Source: Chara braunii (taxonomy: Eukaryota > Streptophyta > Charophyceae > Charales > Characeae). Taken from it: 20,235 nucleotides of DNA. Location: positions 4,894,890 through 4,915,124 of the forward strand of contig BFEA01000005.1 in the NCBI GenBank assembly GCA_003427395.1. The letters are read 5' to 3'. This document shows positions 9,326 through 17,692 of this stretch, one piece after another (position 1 is the stretch's first letter; each line of letters begins with the position of its first letter). The notes beneath the pieces were generated by a model. It made no database searches. It was not told the DNA's origin and saw only the letters and a program-made list of their open reading frames with translations. The position numbers were made by a program, and so were the translations under genes.

Positions 9326-9356
9326 GGCGGTCCTTCTCCTTTCGGGAAGGACCGCC
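9326..9356. repeat. Perfect 11-bp hairpin
   Basis: GGCGGTCCTTC (9326-9336) and GAAGGACCGCC (9346-9356) are exact complements with a 9-base loop. It is the right-most strong stem of the array. From 9357 to 10080 I see only T/C-rich DNA without a recognisable gene. Confidence 0.88.
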
Positions 9357-10080
9357 TTTACTATTTTCTTGCGGTCATTCACTGCTTGCTATTTTGCTAG
9401 TCTCTTCTTGGTCCAGTGACTCTGGCGGCCCCAATGCATTCTCTAGGCCCCTAGGCGCCGACGCTTATGCCTTCAACCTTCCATCCTTCCTACTTTCATA
9501 GTTCGTGCTTCTTTCTCACACTTAAGTCATCCCAACAATTAACTTCTTGGTCCGTGCAGTCCATGTTCCTGACCATTCTCAACGCATCATATAATCAGTT
9601 TTTTTGGCCCGTGCCATTCATATAACAGCCCATATTTTCCGCCTTACTCAAATGTGATGCTCCCTTCTTGCCTGACCTTGTGCCTGCTCGAGATTTCAAG
9701 TCTGATTTGTTCTTCTCTTTGGTCTCATCCTTAACTCGCCCCATTCACTTTGACCTTTGACCTTTCCCATATTTGATCCCATTCAATGCTTTCAACCTTT
9801 TCTTAGGCTTTCCGCATTCATTCTCATGCCCTCTTTCCTCGTGTTTTTTATGTCAATTTTGCTAGGCCTCTCGAGTCCTTGTCAAATTGTTTCTTGCAAT
9901 TTCTTCGGTCCATTCTGCTAGCTTCCTCAATCCTTTCTTAGATAGTTTCGTATATGATGCTTCTTGGTCATTTCGACAAGCTTCCCTTGGTACGTTTTCA
10001 GGCAGTCTCTTAAAAGAAAAACTTTTGTCAGACTTCTTCTCAAAGTACGAGGTCAGTCAATCTTTATGTACATTTCTTCC

Positions 10081-10545
10081 TGGACATTTTGCCAGGTCTT
10101 TCTCACGCCCAAGCGCAATCAATTTTACATACATCTCTTCCTGGCGTTTTGCCAGGTCTTTCTCATGCCCGAGCTCAATCAATTTTACAAACATATCTTC
10201 CTGTCGTTTTGCCAGACCTTTCTCATACCCGGACTCAATCAATTTCTCATCAATTTCTCTCTGGCGTCTTGCCAGGCCTTTCTCAAGCCCAAGCTTAATC
10301 CATTTCACATCTCTCTGGCGCCTTGCCTGACCCTTTTCAAGTCTGAACTCAATCCATTTCACATACATTTATCAAGCCGCTTAATCAGGTGTCTTTGGCA
10401 TCTTGCCAGACCTTTTTCAAGCCCAGGCTTAATCAATTTCTCTCTCCGACATTTTTGCCTGACCTTTCTCAAGCCCAGGCTTAATCAATTTCTCTCTCTG
10501 GCGTCTTGCCAGACCTTTGTCAAGCCCAGACTCAATCATTTTGTA
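10081..10545 (-). repeat. 60-bp tandem repeat with a charged 20-residue reading on the minus strand
   Basis: The first units are 60 bases each (10081, 10141, 10201, 10261), followed by about four more of irregular length. A common core is GCCAG(A/G)CCTTTCTCAAGCCC then (A/C)T(C/T)AATC(A/C)ATTT. Read on the minus strand, the units encode a repeat like VKLIELGHEKDLAKRQEE, rich in Lys, Arg and Glu at regular spacing and plausible as a helical or coiled-coil array. The longest clean run is 10368-10057. Further units at 10380-10545 are interrupted by stops and length changes. The period is a multiple of three, so plus-strand frames also stay open but give odd Phe/Ser-rich products. I do not recognise a family. 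It may be a decayed coiled-coil gene or a non-coding minisatellite. Confidence 0.7.
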
Positions 10546-10999
10546 CTTTTTGGCTACTGTTTTTTTTGCACGCTTTGTCATCAGGTAGATGACACACCTT
10601 CCCACCACTCAATCGCGATATCCTCATCCCGCAACTGGTTCTCACTCGGAGGTACGCAAACCTTATCTGCCAACTAAGTGGACGGACGTCGGCCCATCAG
10701 CCCCTAAAAGGAAGGGTGATCAGTCCCTCCCCTGCTGATAACTCACCCCATCCTCCACTTAGTCAGGTGGCCACTCCTTTGGGGACGGGCAACATTATTA
10801 AGGTCCAGTCCATGCCTCCCAGGACCCCGTCATACCGTGAGTGGCTCCCTCACGAATCGTTCCTCTTGAGTGGTAAGTTTTATGTTGTGCAGGTCAGTTC
10901 TTCCTTCACTTCGTGATGTACTGGGTCAGATCTCGAACGAGGGGCGGAGGACCAGTAAGGGTAAGGTTTGATTAGGATTAGGGAGTCTTTTTTTTTTTC
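10546..10999. other. No recognisable gene
   Basis: Short open frames only. A GTAAGT word at 10873 and a TGTGCAG|GT word at about 10886 look like splice signals but lie too close together for a normal intron. Confidence 0.4.
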
Positions 11000-11013
11000 T
11001 CTCTCTCTCTATA

Positions 11014-11044
<31 letters not shown>

Positions 11045-11073
11045 GTATCGATCTATCTATCTATCTATCTATC
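11000..11073. repeat. (CT)n then (CTAT)n microsatellite
   Basis: A T run passes into CT dinucleotides and then ATCT tetranucleotides, interrupted once by GTATCG. The stretch 11074-12045 to its right has no recognisable gene. Confidence 0.96.
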
Positions 11074-12045
11074 TCTTTAGTTCCTCGATTTTATCCTTTG
11101 GCCTTTTTGTCTCTATCTCTCCCATAATCTAAGTCTAAACTCTTTTTTTTCCCGCTTGACATACAACTAACCTTTCCCCTCTCATTTGTTACATTGCCAG
11201 GGGACGAACGTTGAAAGGAAGTTAACCTCACTTGGTGGAGAAAGAGGGCAAGGGAAGGACTGTCAGTCCCTTATGCCACCAAGAAGGAAAAGGAAGAGAA
11301 TACTTTAGAGCGGTGAGCACAAAAACGCTGAGAAATTGAAAATCGGACTAGTCCAAAGGGGACTAGAGGAAGAGATTGTTGACTAAGAGAGAGGTTAGTT
11401 GACTCAGCCAGAACCCGAACTGCATGACTATGAGAAAAGGATGGATTGACTAGGCAGGGGAAAAGATAACGATAAAGTAAGTCAAGAACAAAGGAAGGAA
11501 GCATAGGCATGTGGGAAGGGTTGTGTGTTGACCCCCGAATGAGGGATCGTATTAGCATTTGCACTTATGTTTGATTGTGCAGGTGAGTAGCTTGGAATGA
11601 CTTCAGCGGGATTGCGTCAGGGATGTGTCAGCAAAATGGAAGAGGAATGGATGAGAAAAGGGGCTATGGGGCCCTAGCGTAAATCCTACCCTGCGAATGG
11701 GGCCTTGGTGTATAAAGTTTTGAATATGGACTGAGGGATGAATGTGGTCTTGTTTGATTGAAGTGTGAAGTAGTCTTTGTATGCGTATGAAGACCCCAAA
11801 AAGACTAAGGGGCATGCCCCAATGACAATGGATGGAAGGTGCGGAACACGAAAATGTTTAGGGGCGAAGGGGGAAGACGACATCGTCGTGCCCCGATGAT
11901 GCCATAGGACTATTGCATTAGGAAAAAGTGTGTGGCTTAAGGATGACGCTTAGCCTACGCACGAAAGAAGAAAATTTCTGAAGGAACCCCCTCTTGGACT
12001 GCATAAGTATTGAAAGGAGCAGTTGTCTGAGAACACAACCAAGAA

Positions 12046-13848
12046 TCAGAAAACTTGCGCTTGCGAAATGATCAGCGAGACTACCACCCGGCATGAGGGT
12101 TGAGCCCCCAATTTCAAAGCTCTCTCGCTTGATGGTCTACCCCCATCCATCTCAAAGCAGTAGGTGGGGGTGGCCCTACACGGGCCTACCTTCTGTTTCC
12201 CGGTCCCCCTAGTGTTTTCCTTGACAGGTGCCACGATTCCCCCGTGCGAAGTCTCGCTGGCCCCATCATGCTCTGTCTCATCCCCAAGGTCTTAGAAGTC
12301 GTCAATTTCAGTCGTTTGACCATCATGGTCGAATTAGTTAACCCCTCTTCTTCCAGTCTTGGTGAAGTTTCTTCCTCCTACCATCTCCCTGAGTCTGATG
12401 AGCGGACCCAAGCTTTGCCTCTATATCTAAGGCTTTCTTGCTGAAGGAGGCGAAGTTATGTTGGTCAACGTAGGCCTCGTCCACCAGCTTATTCTTGACA
12501 TGTGTGGGTAGACATCTTAAATAATATGTGAGGAGTACCTGCGGGTCGAAGTGCACACCGGGTATTACAATCAGACGTTCTACGACGTCTGTGACTACAT
12601 TCTTGTACCTTCTGGCACAAAGATTGTTGATCACGTCAGTGGCCTTTTGAGCCCCTTGAGGGTCATGCCACCTGTTATACACAGTCCGTACGAACTCTTC
12701 CAATGTCTGGGTCTGAGCCCAGGCATCAAAGTTCTGACATAGCCCTGCTGTTGCACTAACCCGTTTAACCAACGTGTTGTCAATCCTTCTAAAAGGAGGT
12801 AGCAACTATGACTTTCTGTTTGGCCTTGTGAGTTTGTGCCTCACATAGGTAGGCACAATCCTCACCCAGGTATACAGATCCTCGTCCTTCTTTCCTGTCA
12901 CCAGAGAAGGGCTTAGGGCATCTACCGCATGGGTTGGATCTGCCCAGGTGATTGTTGCAGTGACTGCACAACCATTGACACAGGCGGCTGCGTGCTAACC
13001 TGAGCCTATCCTGACAATGGCCCTGTAGCTGCCACCGTCCTCGATGGTACGGAAGAAGAGGCAAGAACAGGACCACTGACTACTAGTTGACTACTTGTGA
13101 GAGGCGTGTCAAACAAAGAAGAGAAAGAGGGCCCTACAGGCGACGCCGTCACTGAAGGACCCGCAACTGAAGGGGGAGCTACAGCATACTGAGTTTGTCT
13201 CATCATAGGACAAGGAGCCTGCAGTGCAGCCATAATTCATTTTTGGCCTTCCACTAGTTCAGCCAGCACTTTTTGCTGGACAACCTGTGTTTTCGCCACA
13301 TACAAGAGTGAGCGACGCAGCGCTTGCAACACAGGGTCAAGTGTTGACTTGTCTAGTGCTTCTTCTAAGTTCCTTAACTCCTGCCTCCTAGCCCCTAGTC
13401 TAACTTTTCTCGTGATTGCTCTCTGCCTTCTCTCTGCTGCCTCTCTCAACTGCCGCTCCAGCTCGTCATGAAGCTCTTCTGCTTGGAGCATCTCATAATC
13501 CTCCGGTGTGAGTTGAGTCTGTTGGCTGACTTGCAAACCAACAATCTGGCTAACGGAAAACTGAGATATACTCTGACTGATTCCTGGCGAAGAGGCCTGA
13601 GAAGAGGCCGGTGACATGGTAGAGGAGGTAGCCATAGTCGCACTTGTGCTAGCTATACTCCTAGCCCTGGCGCTAGCCTCAGCGTCCCTCACCCTCCGCA
13701 ATGTCGCCCTCTCCCTAGCTTCTCTCCGCAGCCTCCTTTCCTCTCCTGGACCTAACTCTAGGAAGGTTAAAGGTTGACTGAAAGCAGTTTTACGAGTGAC
13801 TCTAAGATCTTCCACTAACTCCTCCTCACTACTAGCAGCTTCACTCAT
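12046..13848 (-). pseudogene. LTR-retrotransposon gag, decayed
   Basis: Gag packages element RNA into virus-like particles. The start is ATG at 13848. The first 203 residues have an acidic start, an Arg/Glu-rich helical part, a Ser/Thr/Ala-rich linker and a second charged helix. An in-frame TGA (13239-13237) is followed in the same frame by 75 more codons ending at TAG (13008-13006), then another TAG (12924-12922). The conserved capsid-like part shifts through all three frames. Pieces such as DEDLYTWVRIVPTYVRHKL (about 12886-12830) and TRWLNGLVQQQG follow, and then a long open piece from about 12755 to 12338 with RWHDPQGAQKAT, VERLIVIPGVHFDPQVLL and NFASFSKKALDIEAKLG. A further tail lies at 12234-12046. 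The order and motifs fit Ty3/Gypsy-type gag, as I recall it from Chara braunii elements. No zinc knuckle, protease or RT follows to the left. Confidence 0.75.
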
Positions 13849-14146
13849 GAGCTACAGTGGTGTGTGATCTAAACTAGAATCCACACTGAATCCTACCTCA
13901 GCGTGACACCCAATCGAGTATGATTAACAACTATTTTGGATCGGCCTAGAGAGAAGTAGTCAAGTGGTAACCAGCAATCAATGTCAGGTCCTACAGGGTA
14001 CACTAATTTTATTCTTAGATTACTCTGAAACAGATTGCATGCAGCAAAGATTACTAACTATCTGCAGTTGTCTATTAGTTGCCAGTCAAGTCTGTAACAA
14101 CTAAATAATAAAAATAGTGTCACCTGCAGAGATGCATGCTGGATGG
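13849..14146 (-). other. Retroelement leader, proximal part
   Basis: Lies between the gag start and the tandem duplication, on the 5' side of gag in minus orientation. No open frame or motif seen; read as untranslated leader of the decayed element. Confidence 0.4.
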
Positions 14147-14802
14147 AATATTTTCCCCATTAATAATACTACGAACAGTTATCGGAGTCCCCCCTCTCCC
14201 TGTATCCTTTTTGATTGGTCACTTTGTGTCAACGCTCTGAGCGTCAAGTTGAGCAGTGTGTCAGAAGGTGTGCAATCCGGCCCACCCCTGTGCCCCAAGT
14301 CTATGCCGAAGCTGCCAGCCCCTGCACGTTGTTTACCCTCGCATGCAACAAGCCTTACATCCTGATTGATCTGGCTGATCAAGAGGCAGTTTAAGAACAG
14401 CCCCCAAGGTCCTCAGGAATTATTTAACGTCGCAGACAGGACAACGATCACAACCAAGTTTCAACACTGAATCCCGCCAGAAATATTTTCCCCATTAATA
14501 ATACTACGAACAGTTACCGGAGTCCCCCCTCTCCCTGTATCCTTTTTGATTGGTCACTTTGTGTCAACGCTCTGAGCGTCTGGTTGAGCAGTGTGTCAGA
14601 AGGTGCCCCAAGTCTATGCCCAAGCTGCCAGCCCCTGCGCGTTGTTTACCCTCGCATACAACGAGCCTTACATCCTGATTGATCTGGCTGATCAAGAGGC
14701 AGTTTAAGGACAGCCCCCAAGGTCCTCAAGAATTATTTAACGTCGCAGACAGGACAACGATCACAACCAAGTTTCAACACTGAATCCCGCCAAAAATATT
14801 TA
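14147..14802. repeat. Tandem duplication with 335-bp period, two copies
   Basis: Copy 1 (14147-14481) and copy 2 (14482-14802) both start at AATATTTTCCCCATTAATAA and end at CTGAATCCCGCCA. They are nearly identical. Copy 2 lacks about 20 bases present in copy 1 (near 14272-14291). Each copy holds GATTGGTCA (an inverted CCAAT box) and an ACGCT-CTG-AGCGT mini-hairpin. The pair sits in the leader of the minus-strand element. High identity suggests a recent duplication or amplification, unlike the decayed gag. Confidence 0.93.
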
Positions 14803-15027
14803 TACACGGTCTGGTGAGCATGTGTTCAAAGGCTTGGCATGCCCTGCATGACCTCCATTGCGCAGCAGCAGAACCAAGGACTTGCGGCAAAGCATGCGTG
14901 TACTAGTCCCAGCGGGTTGGCATGGTGACCGTGACCCAAGTGCTTCGTCCAGGGCCCTTCAGAGGCTTCGCCCGTCTCCCACCAGCTTGCCGCCCAGGAA
15001 GAATGTCAACTCTCAAGGTTGAGCGCT

Positions 15028-15218
15028 CGCGACACCTCACATCGAGAGGACTCTCAGGACATAACTCACTTTCTCACGGTAAGAAGTAATGAAGAGGGTA
15101 GATAATGAAGAGAGCAACGTACNCGCGACACCTCACATCGAGAGGACTCTCAGGACATAACTCACTTTCTCACGGTAAGAAGTAATGAAGAGGGTAGATA
15201 ATGAAGAGAGCAACGTAC
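15028..15218. repeat. Exact 95-bp duplication around a single N (assembly artefact)
   Basis: 15028-15122 and 15124-15218 appear identical; the only base between them is N (15123). This is the pattern left when two contigs with a 95-base overlap are joined without merging. The real genome probably has one copy. Confidence 0.9.
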
Positions 15219-15301
15219 CTCATAATGCTGCCCCCAACCACAGATTTCTCACCGGCAACCCGATGTGNATTTATGATGACCGATCTTTGCCTCGGCACAA
15301 C

Positions 15302-15492
15302 CAGCAGCAGAATGCAGTTCCACCTCGGCTTAAATGCCACATTAGCGAGCTCTCATCATCCAGCGTACTAATGTCACCACATAGCTTCCTGGCGCGNCAG
15401 CAGCAGAATGCAGTTCCACCTCGGCTTAAATGCCACATTAGCGAGCTCTCATCATCCAGCGTACTAATGTCACCACATAGCTTCCTGGCGCG
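15302..15492. repeat. Second exact 95-bp duplication around a single N (assembly artefact)
   Basis: 15302-15396 and 15398-15492 appear identical and flank N at 15397. The length equals that of the first case, pointing to a fixed assembly overlap. A third N at 15268 is not flanked by a duplication. Confidence 0.9.
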
Positions 15493-15607
15493 CCCACACG
15501 ACCCTGGGCCGCCTATCACTCAACGCCCAAGCCTTATTACTGCCCCACACCTCATGTGAAGCAGCAAACAGCTATTGCGAAGAGTCAATGAAGCGCAGTT
15601 CAAACCA

Positions 15608-15619
15608 GCTCCGATACCA
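15608..15619 (-). other. Primer-binding site, initiator tRNA-Met type
   Basis: The minus strand reads TGGTATCGGAGC, matching eleven of twelve bases of the plant-type primer-binding site TGGTATCAGAGC, which is complementary to the 3' end of initiator tRNA-Met. Similarity continues a little with TGGTTTGA. On the minus strand the preceding bases are TGCA-ATT, so the LTR would end in CA three bases before the site, a normal arrangement. It places the 5' LTR to the right and gag to the left, as observed. Confidence 0.65.
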
Positions 15620-15622
15620 AAT

Positions 15623-15975
15623 TGCAAGGAAAATGAGCAATAGCGAGATGACAATATTCAAATTGCACAATCACATGGAAAGCCAGATCGTATCACAGTG
15701 TCAGAAAGCAGCACTGCACCAATAAGACACCAATGGAGAATCGTAACACTGAAAACCAATGTCAATGAGAGTTTGCTCTCGCCACCACCAACATATGTGT
15801 CCAGGCCTATCTCCCTACTGGGCGCTCGGCGCCCAGTCTGCTCCCTACACAGCTACTACCAGCCTACTAATTGACAATGCAACTGTTGATGTCAACAGCC
15901 CACGAAGTACTAGAAGATGTCGCCCTTAGCAGACCATCGCCAATACCAGGTATGTGCCCTCACATCATCATCATC
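15623..15975 (-). mobile_element. 5' LTR of the decayed gag element (dispersed repeat, copy C)
   Basis: Begins (plus coordinates) with TG directly beside the primer-binding site, which is the CA end of an LTR on the minus strand. Its content aligns with copies A and B elsewhere in the window. It holds a perfect 9-bp hairpin ACTGGGCGC-TCG-GCGCCCAGT (15817-15837). Copy B has a related GGCGCTCAGCGCC palindrome, and copy A a decayed form. A (CAT)n run lies at 15963-15981. The other end of the LTR is not resolved; 15976-16235 shows nothing further I can assign. Confidence 0.55.
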
Positions 15976-16235
15976 ATCATCCTTTCTCTTTCTCCCCTAA
16001 CTTACACCCACGTCTTCTCTCTGCACACCCGAAGACCACCCCTGCGCCTCACTGTAGTCCAAGCCCATCCAGCTATGGAGGCTGGGCTATGGCGCTGCCC
16101 TCAGCAGCACCCAGCTTCCTACGCGACCGCACGCGCTAGCAACTTGCCTCTCAATGCCAGGAGCAGCCTACGAGCGTCCGCTCCAGCAGCGCTGCCGCCA
16201 GCATGCAAGTGCTGAATGACTTCCCAGTCCACCAC

Positions 16236-16429
16236 CTCTTTCCTATATGGAAAGAGCCTGCGTGCCTTCGAGGCCTGGCTGGCCCGGGCCTCGGCCCAGA
16301 AGCTTCTGGTAGGCCCCGAGAGGCTGCACCTCTATTGCAGCCACTGGGCCTCTTTCAGTTGGGCCTCCCAATTGTCTGTGTATGAGGCTGCGATTCTCGT
16401 CCAGGGCCTGCATTTTCGGAAAGGCCTGG
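16236..16429. repeat. Second hairpin-dense patch (GC-rich)
   Basis: Consecutive stems: CTCTTTCC/GGAAAGAG (16236-16256, 8 bp), GCCT-TCG-AGGC (16264-16274), GAGGCC/GGCCTC (16270-16292), the 14-base palindrome CCAGAAGCTTCTGG (16296-16309), GGCTGCA/TGCAGCC (16322-16342), TTGGG-CCT-CCCAA (16359-16371), and CCAGGGCCT/AGGCCTGG with one bulge (16401-16429). It uses GAGGCC-type arms as in 6382-9356, so the two areas may share an origin. No gene is recognised here or in 16430-16778. Confidence 0.75.
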
Positions 16430-16778
16430 AAGGCCGTGGAATGTCTTTGCTGCTTGGCCTGTGTTTTCCGTCAACCAACTGGCGCATCACAACTGCCTGA
16501 ACCCCAAAGACGAAATTGACAGCTGAGGGCCTCTCATGATTTGCTAGGCCCACCCTCACTTAGGGCGGGCACATTTACAACAGGGGCCCTTAGGCCTGCC
16601 AAGGACCTAGATCCTCGCATCAACCAGATACTAGGGTCATACACACACTGTCAATGTCACCATAGGAAGGATTATACTACACGACCGGTCACTAGTTTTG
16701 TCAATTCATGGAACCACTCGGAATTCCACAGGCTCTCCTTGGCCAGTGCCCTCCACAACCATGTAGTATGTTACTGTA

Positions 16779-17330
16779 ATGCACAGGCAAGCGTGTCGCT
16801 TCATGGCAGTCGCTCCCAGTTTAATTCTGACTTCCCATGACTTTCACAACAACAATGTAATAGAAGTAGCTTCTCTGGCTGGCCAAGAAAAAACTGGACC
16901 AGACAACCCAGGGGAGAATATTTCTCAAAAGTTATTACCCGCCTACAGAGGACCTTGGCAGATTCTTGATGTGATTGGAGAAGTAGATGGACCTTCTTAT
17001 GTCGTTGAGATTCCTCTACATTTGCATACATATCCGGTGTTTCACGCCTCAAAGCTTCTACCTTGCGTGACAAATGAGTTGTTTCCCAGTCGCAGATCGG
17101 CGATACCTCCTAGTATGGATGGGAAATATGACGTGGATAAGATAATTGTTGAAAGCACTTTCCAAACCGGACGAAGAGGCAGACCCCAGCGACAATATAA
17201 AGTAAGATTCGCCTATCAAAATCCAAGTGAAGATCGCTGGTTTACAAGAGAAGACTTACTTGAGTCCGCACTTCAGATTGTATCTGCATATGAAAAAGCT
17301 AAAAGAGGAATAAGTATTATTGATAGGTGA
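16779..17330 (+). pseudogene. Ty3/Gypsy pol 3' fragment: integrase C-terminus and chromodomain
   Basis: Integrase inserts element DNA into the host genome, and the chromodomain tail can direct it to chromatin. The open frame has 183 codons from ATG 16779, but similarity starts only at residue 51, so the start is not real and the fragment is 5'-truncated. Residues 51-90 form the integrase C-terminal (GPY/F-type) module: KLLPAYRGPWQIL, then YVVEIP and HTYPVFHASKL. Residues 117-172 form a chromodomain: YDVDKII, a Gly/Arg-rich turn, QYKVRF, EDRWFTREDLLES, and a C-terminal helix ending near AYEKAKRG. Tyr117 and Trp154 sit where aromatic-cage residues are expected. The frame ends at TGA (17328-17330). 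It is on the opposite strand from the gag remnant, so it belongs to a different insertion. Confidence 0.8.
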
Positions 17331-17529
17331 AGGTTTTCTCAGAGGACTTCGAATCTAGGCCGGCGAGAGTAAAAGGGCCTTTACCCGATTCAGCCCCTGT
17401 TCGACGAGAGCAGCATATTGGGGTACCTCGCCCAAAGCCCAATTCGTGAAAGCAGAAAAGGCATGTTTTCTGGATCAAAGGTCACATCCTAAACTAAAGC
17501 AAAAGACATTGTCAAAGGTCACAGTTGTG

Positions 17530-17579
17530 CCCCTGGATGAACAGTTGCAATATCTGGGTCACATCTGTTCATCCAGGGG
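17530..17579. repeat. Perfect 15-bp inverted repeat
   Basis: CCCCTGGATGAACAG (17530-17544) and CTGTTCATCCAGGGG (17565-17579) are exact complements with a 20-base spacer. Downstream of the pol fragment stop, near where a polypurine tract and 3' LTR would be expected. Confidence 0.9.
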
Positions 17580-17692
17580 GTGTGCGAGTCACATCTATTC
17601 GTGCAGGGATGTGTCTGTACGTGCAGTCAATGTGTCTTTTCATGCAATGAAAAGTGTCTGTTCATGAAAAAGATGTGTCTGTCTGAAAAGAA
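17550..17692. repeat. Degenerate short tandem repeat (about 18-29 bp units)
   Basis: Successive units carry TGTGTCTGTTCATGCAG-like words: CACATCTGTTCATCCAGG, CACATCTATTCGTGCAGG, TGTGTCTGTACGTGCAG, TGTGTCTTTTCATGCA, GTGTCTGTTCATGAAAA, TGTGTCTGTCTGAAAAG. One unit forms a perfect 8-bp hairpin CTTTTCAT-GCA-ATGAAAAG (17636-17654). Confidence 0.7.

Larger units (their letters stand above)
6382..9356. repeat. Hairpin array: about 20 short inverted repeats in a T/C-rich stretch
   Basis: Short perfect or near-perfect stems recur every 50-300 bases. One family has a (GC)AGTCCG arm, a TATTTC- or ATATYTC-like centre and a CGGACTGC arm: 6526-6558, 6703-6726, 7441-7460, 7975-7998, 8139-8173, about 8561-8582 and 8723-8742. 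A second type is built on GAGGCC, GAGCC or AGCCT arms: 6382-6399, 7403-7424, 7807-7832, 8587-8614 and 8689-8702. Others include CCCCATG-CT-CATGGGG (7312-7327) and CGAGAT/ATCTCG (7857-7873). The segments 7401-7465 and 8683-8745 are homologous two-hairpin modules. No reading frame here looks like protein. Confidence 0.75.

Noticed and set aside
8978-9400. 140-residue plus-strand frame and the basic minus-strand frame at 9048-9305
   Set aside because: GC-rich non-coding DNA with hairpins and a 27-bp repeat; neither product has recognisable motifs.
10081-10545. CRISPR array
   Set aside because: The units are contiguous 60-bp repeats with no unique spacers, in a eukaryote-like sequence; the 30-bp (1291-1410) and 89/91-bp repeats fail for the same reason.
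9964-10677. 237-residue plus-strand frame across the 60-bp repeat
   Set aside because: It stays open because the period is a multiple of three; the product is Phe/Leu/Ser-rich with no plausible fold, and the minus reading looks more like protein.
15185-15559. 124-residue plus-strand frame and its minus-strand partner crossing N bases
   Set aside because: They contain the 95-bp assembly duplication and unknown residues, so they are artefacts.
2165-15975. Copies B and C as the two LTRs of one 13.8-kb element
   Set aside because: B and C are too diverged to be the paired LTRs of one insertion with a near-identical internal duplication, and B lacks a matching terminal context.
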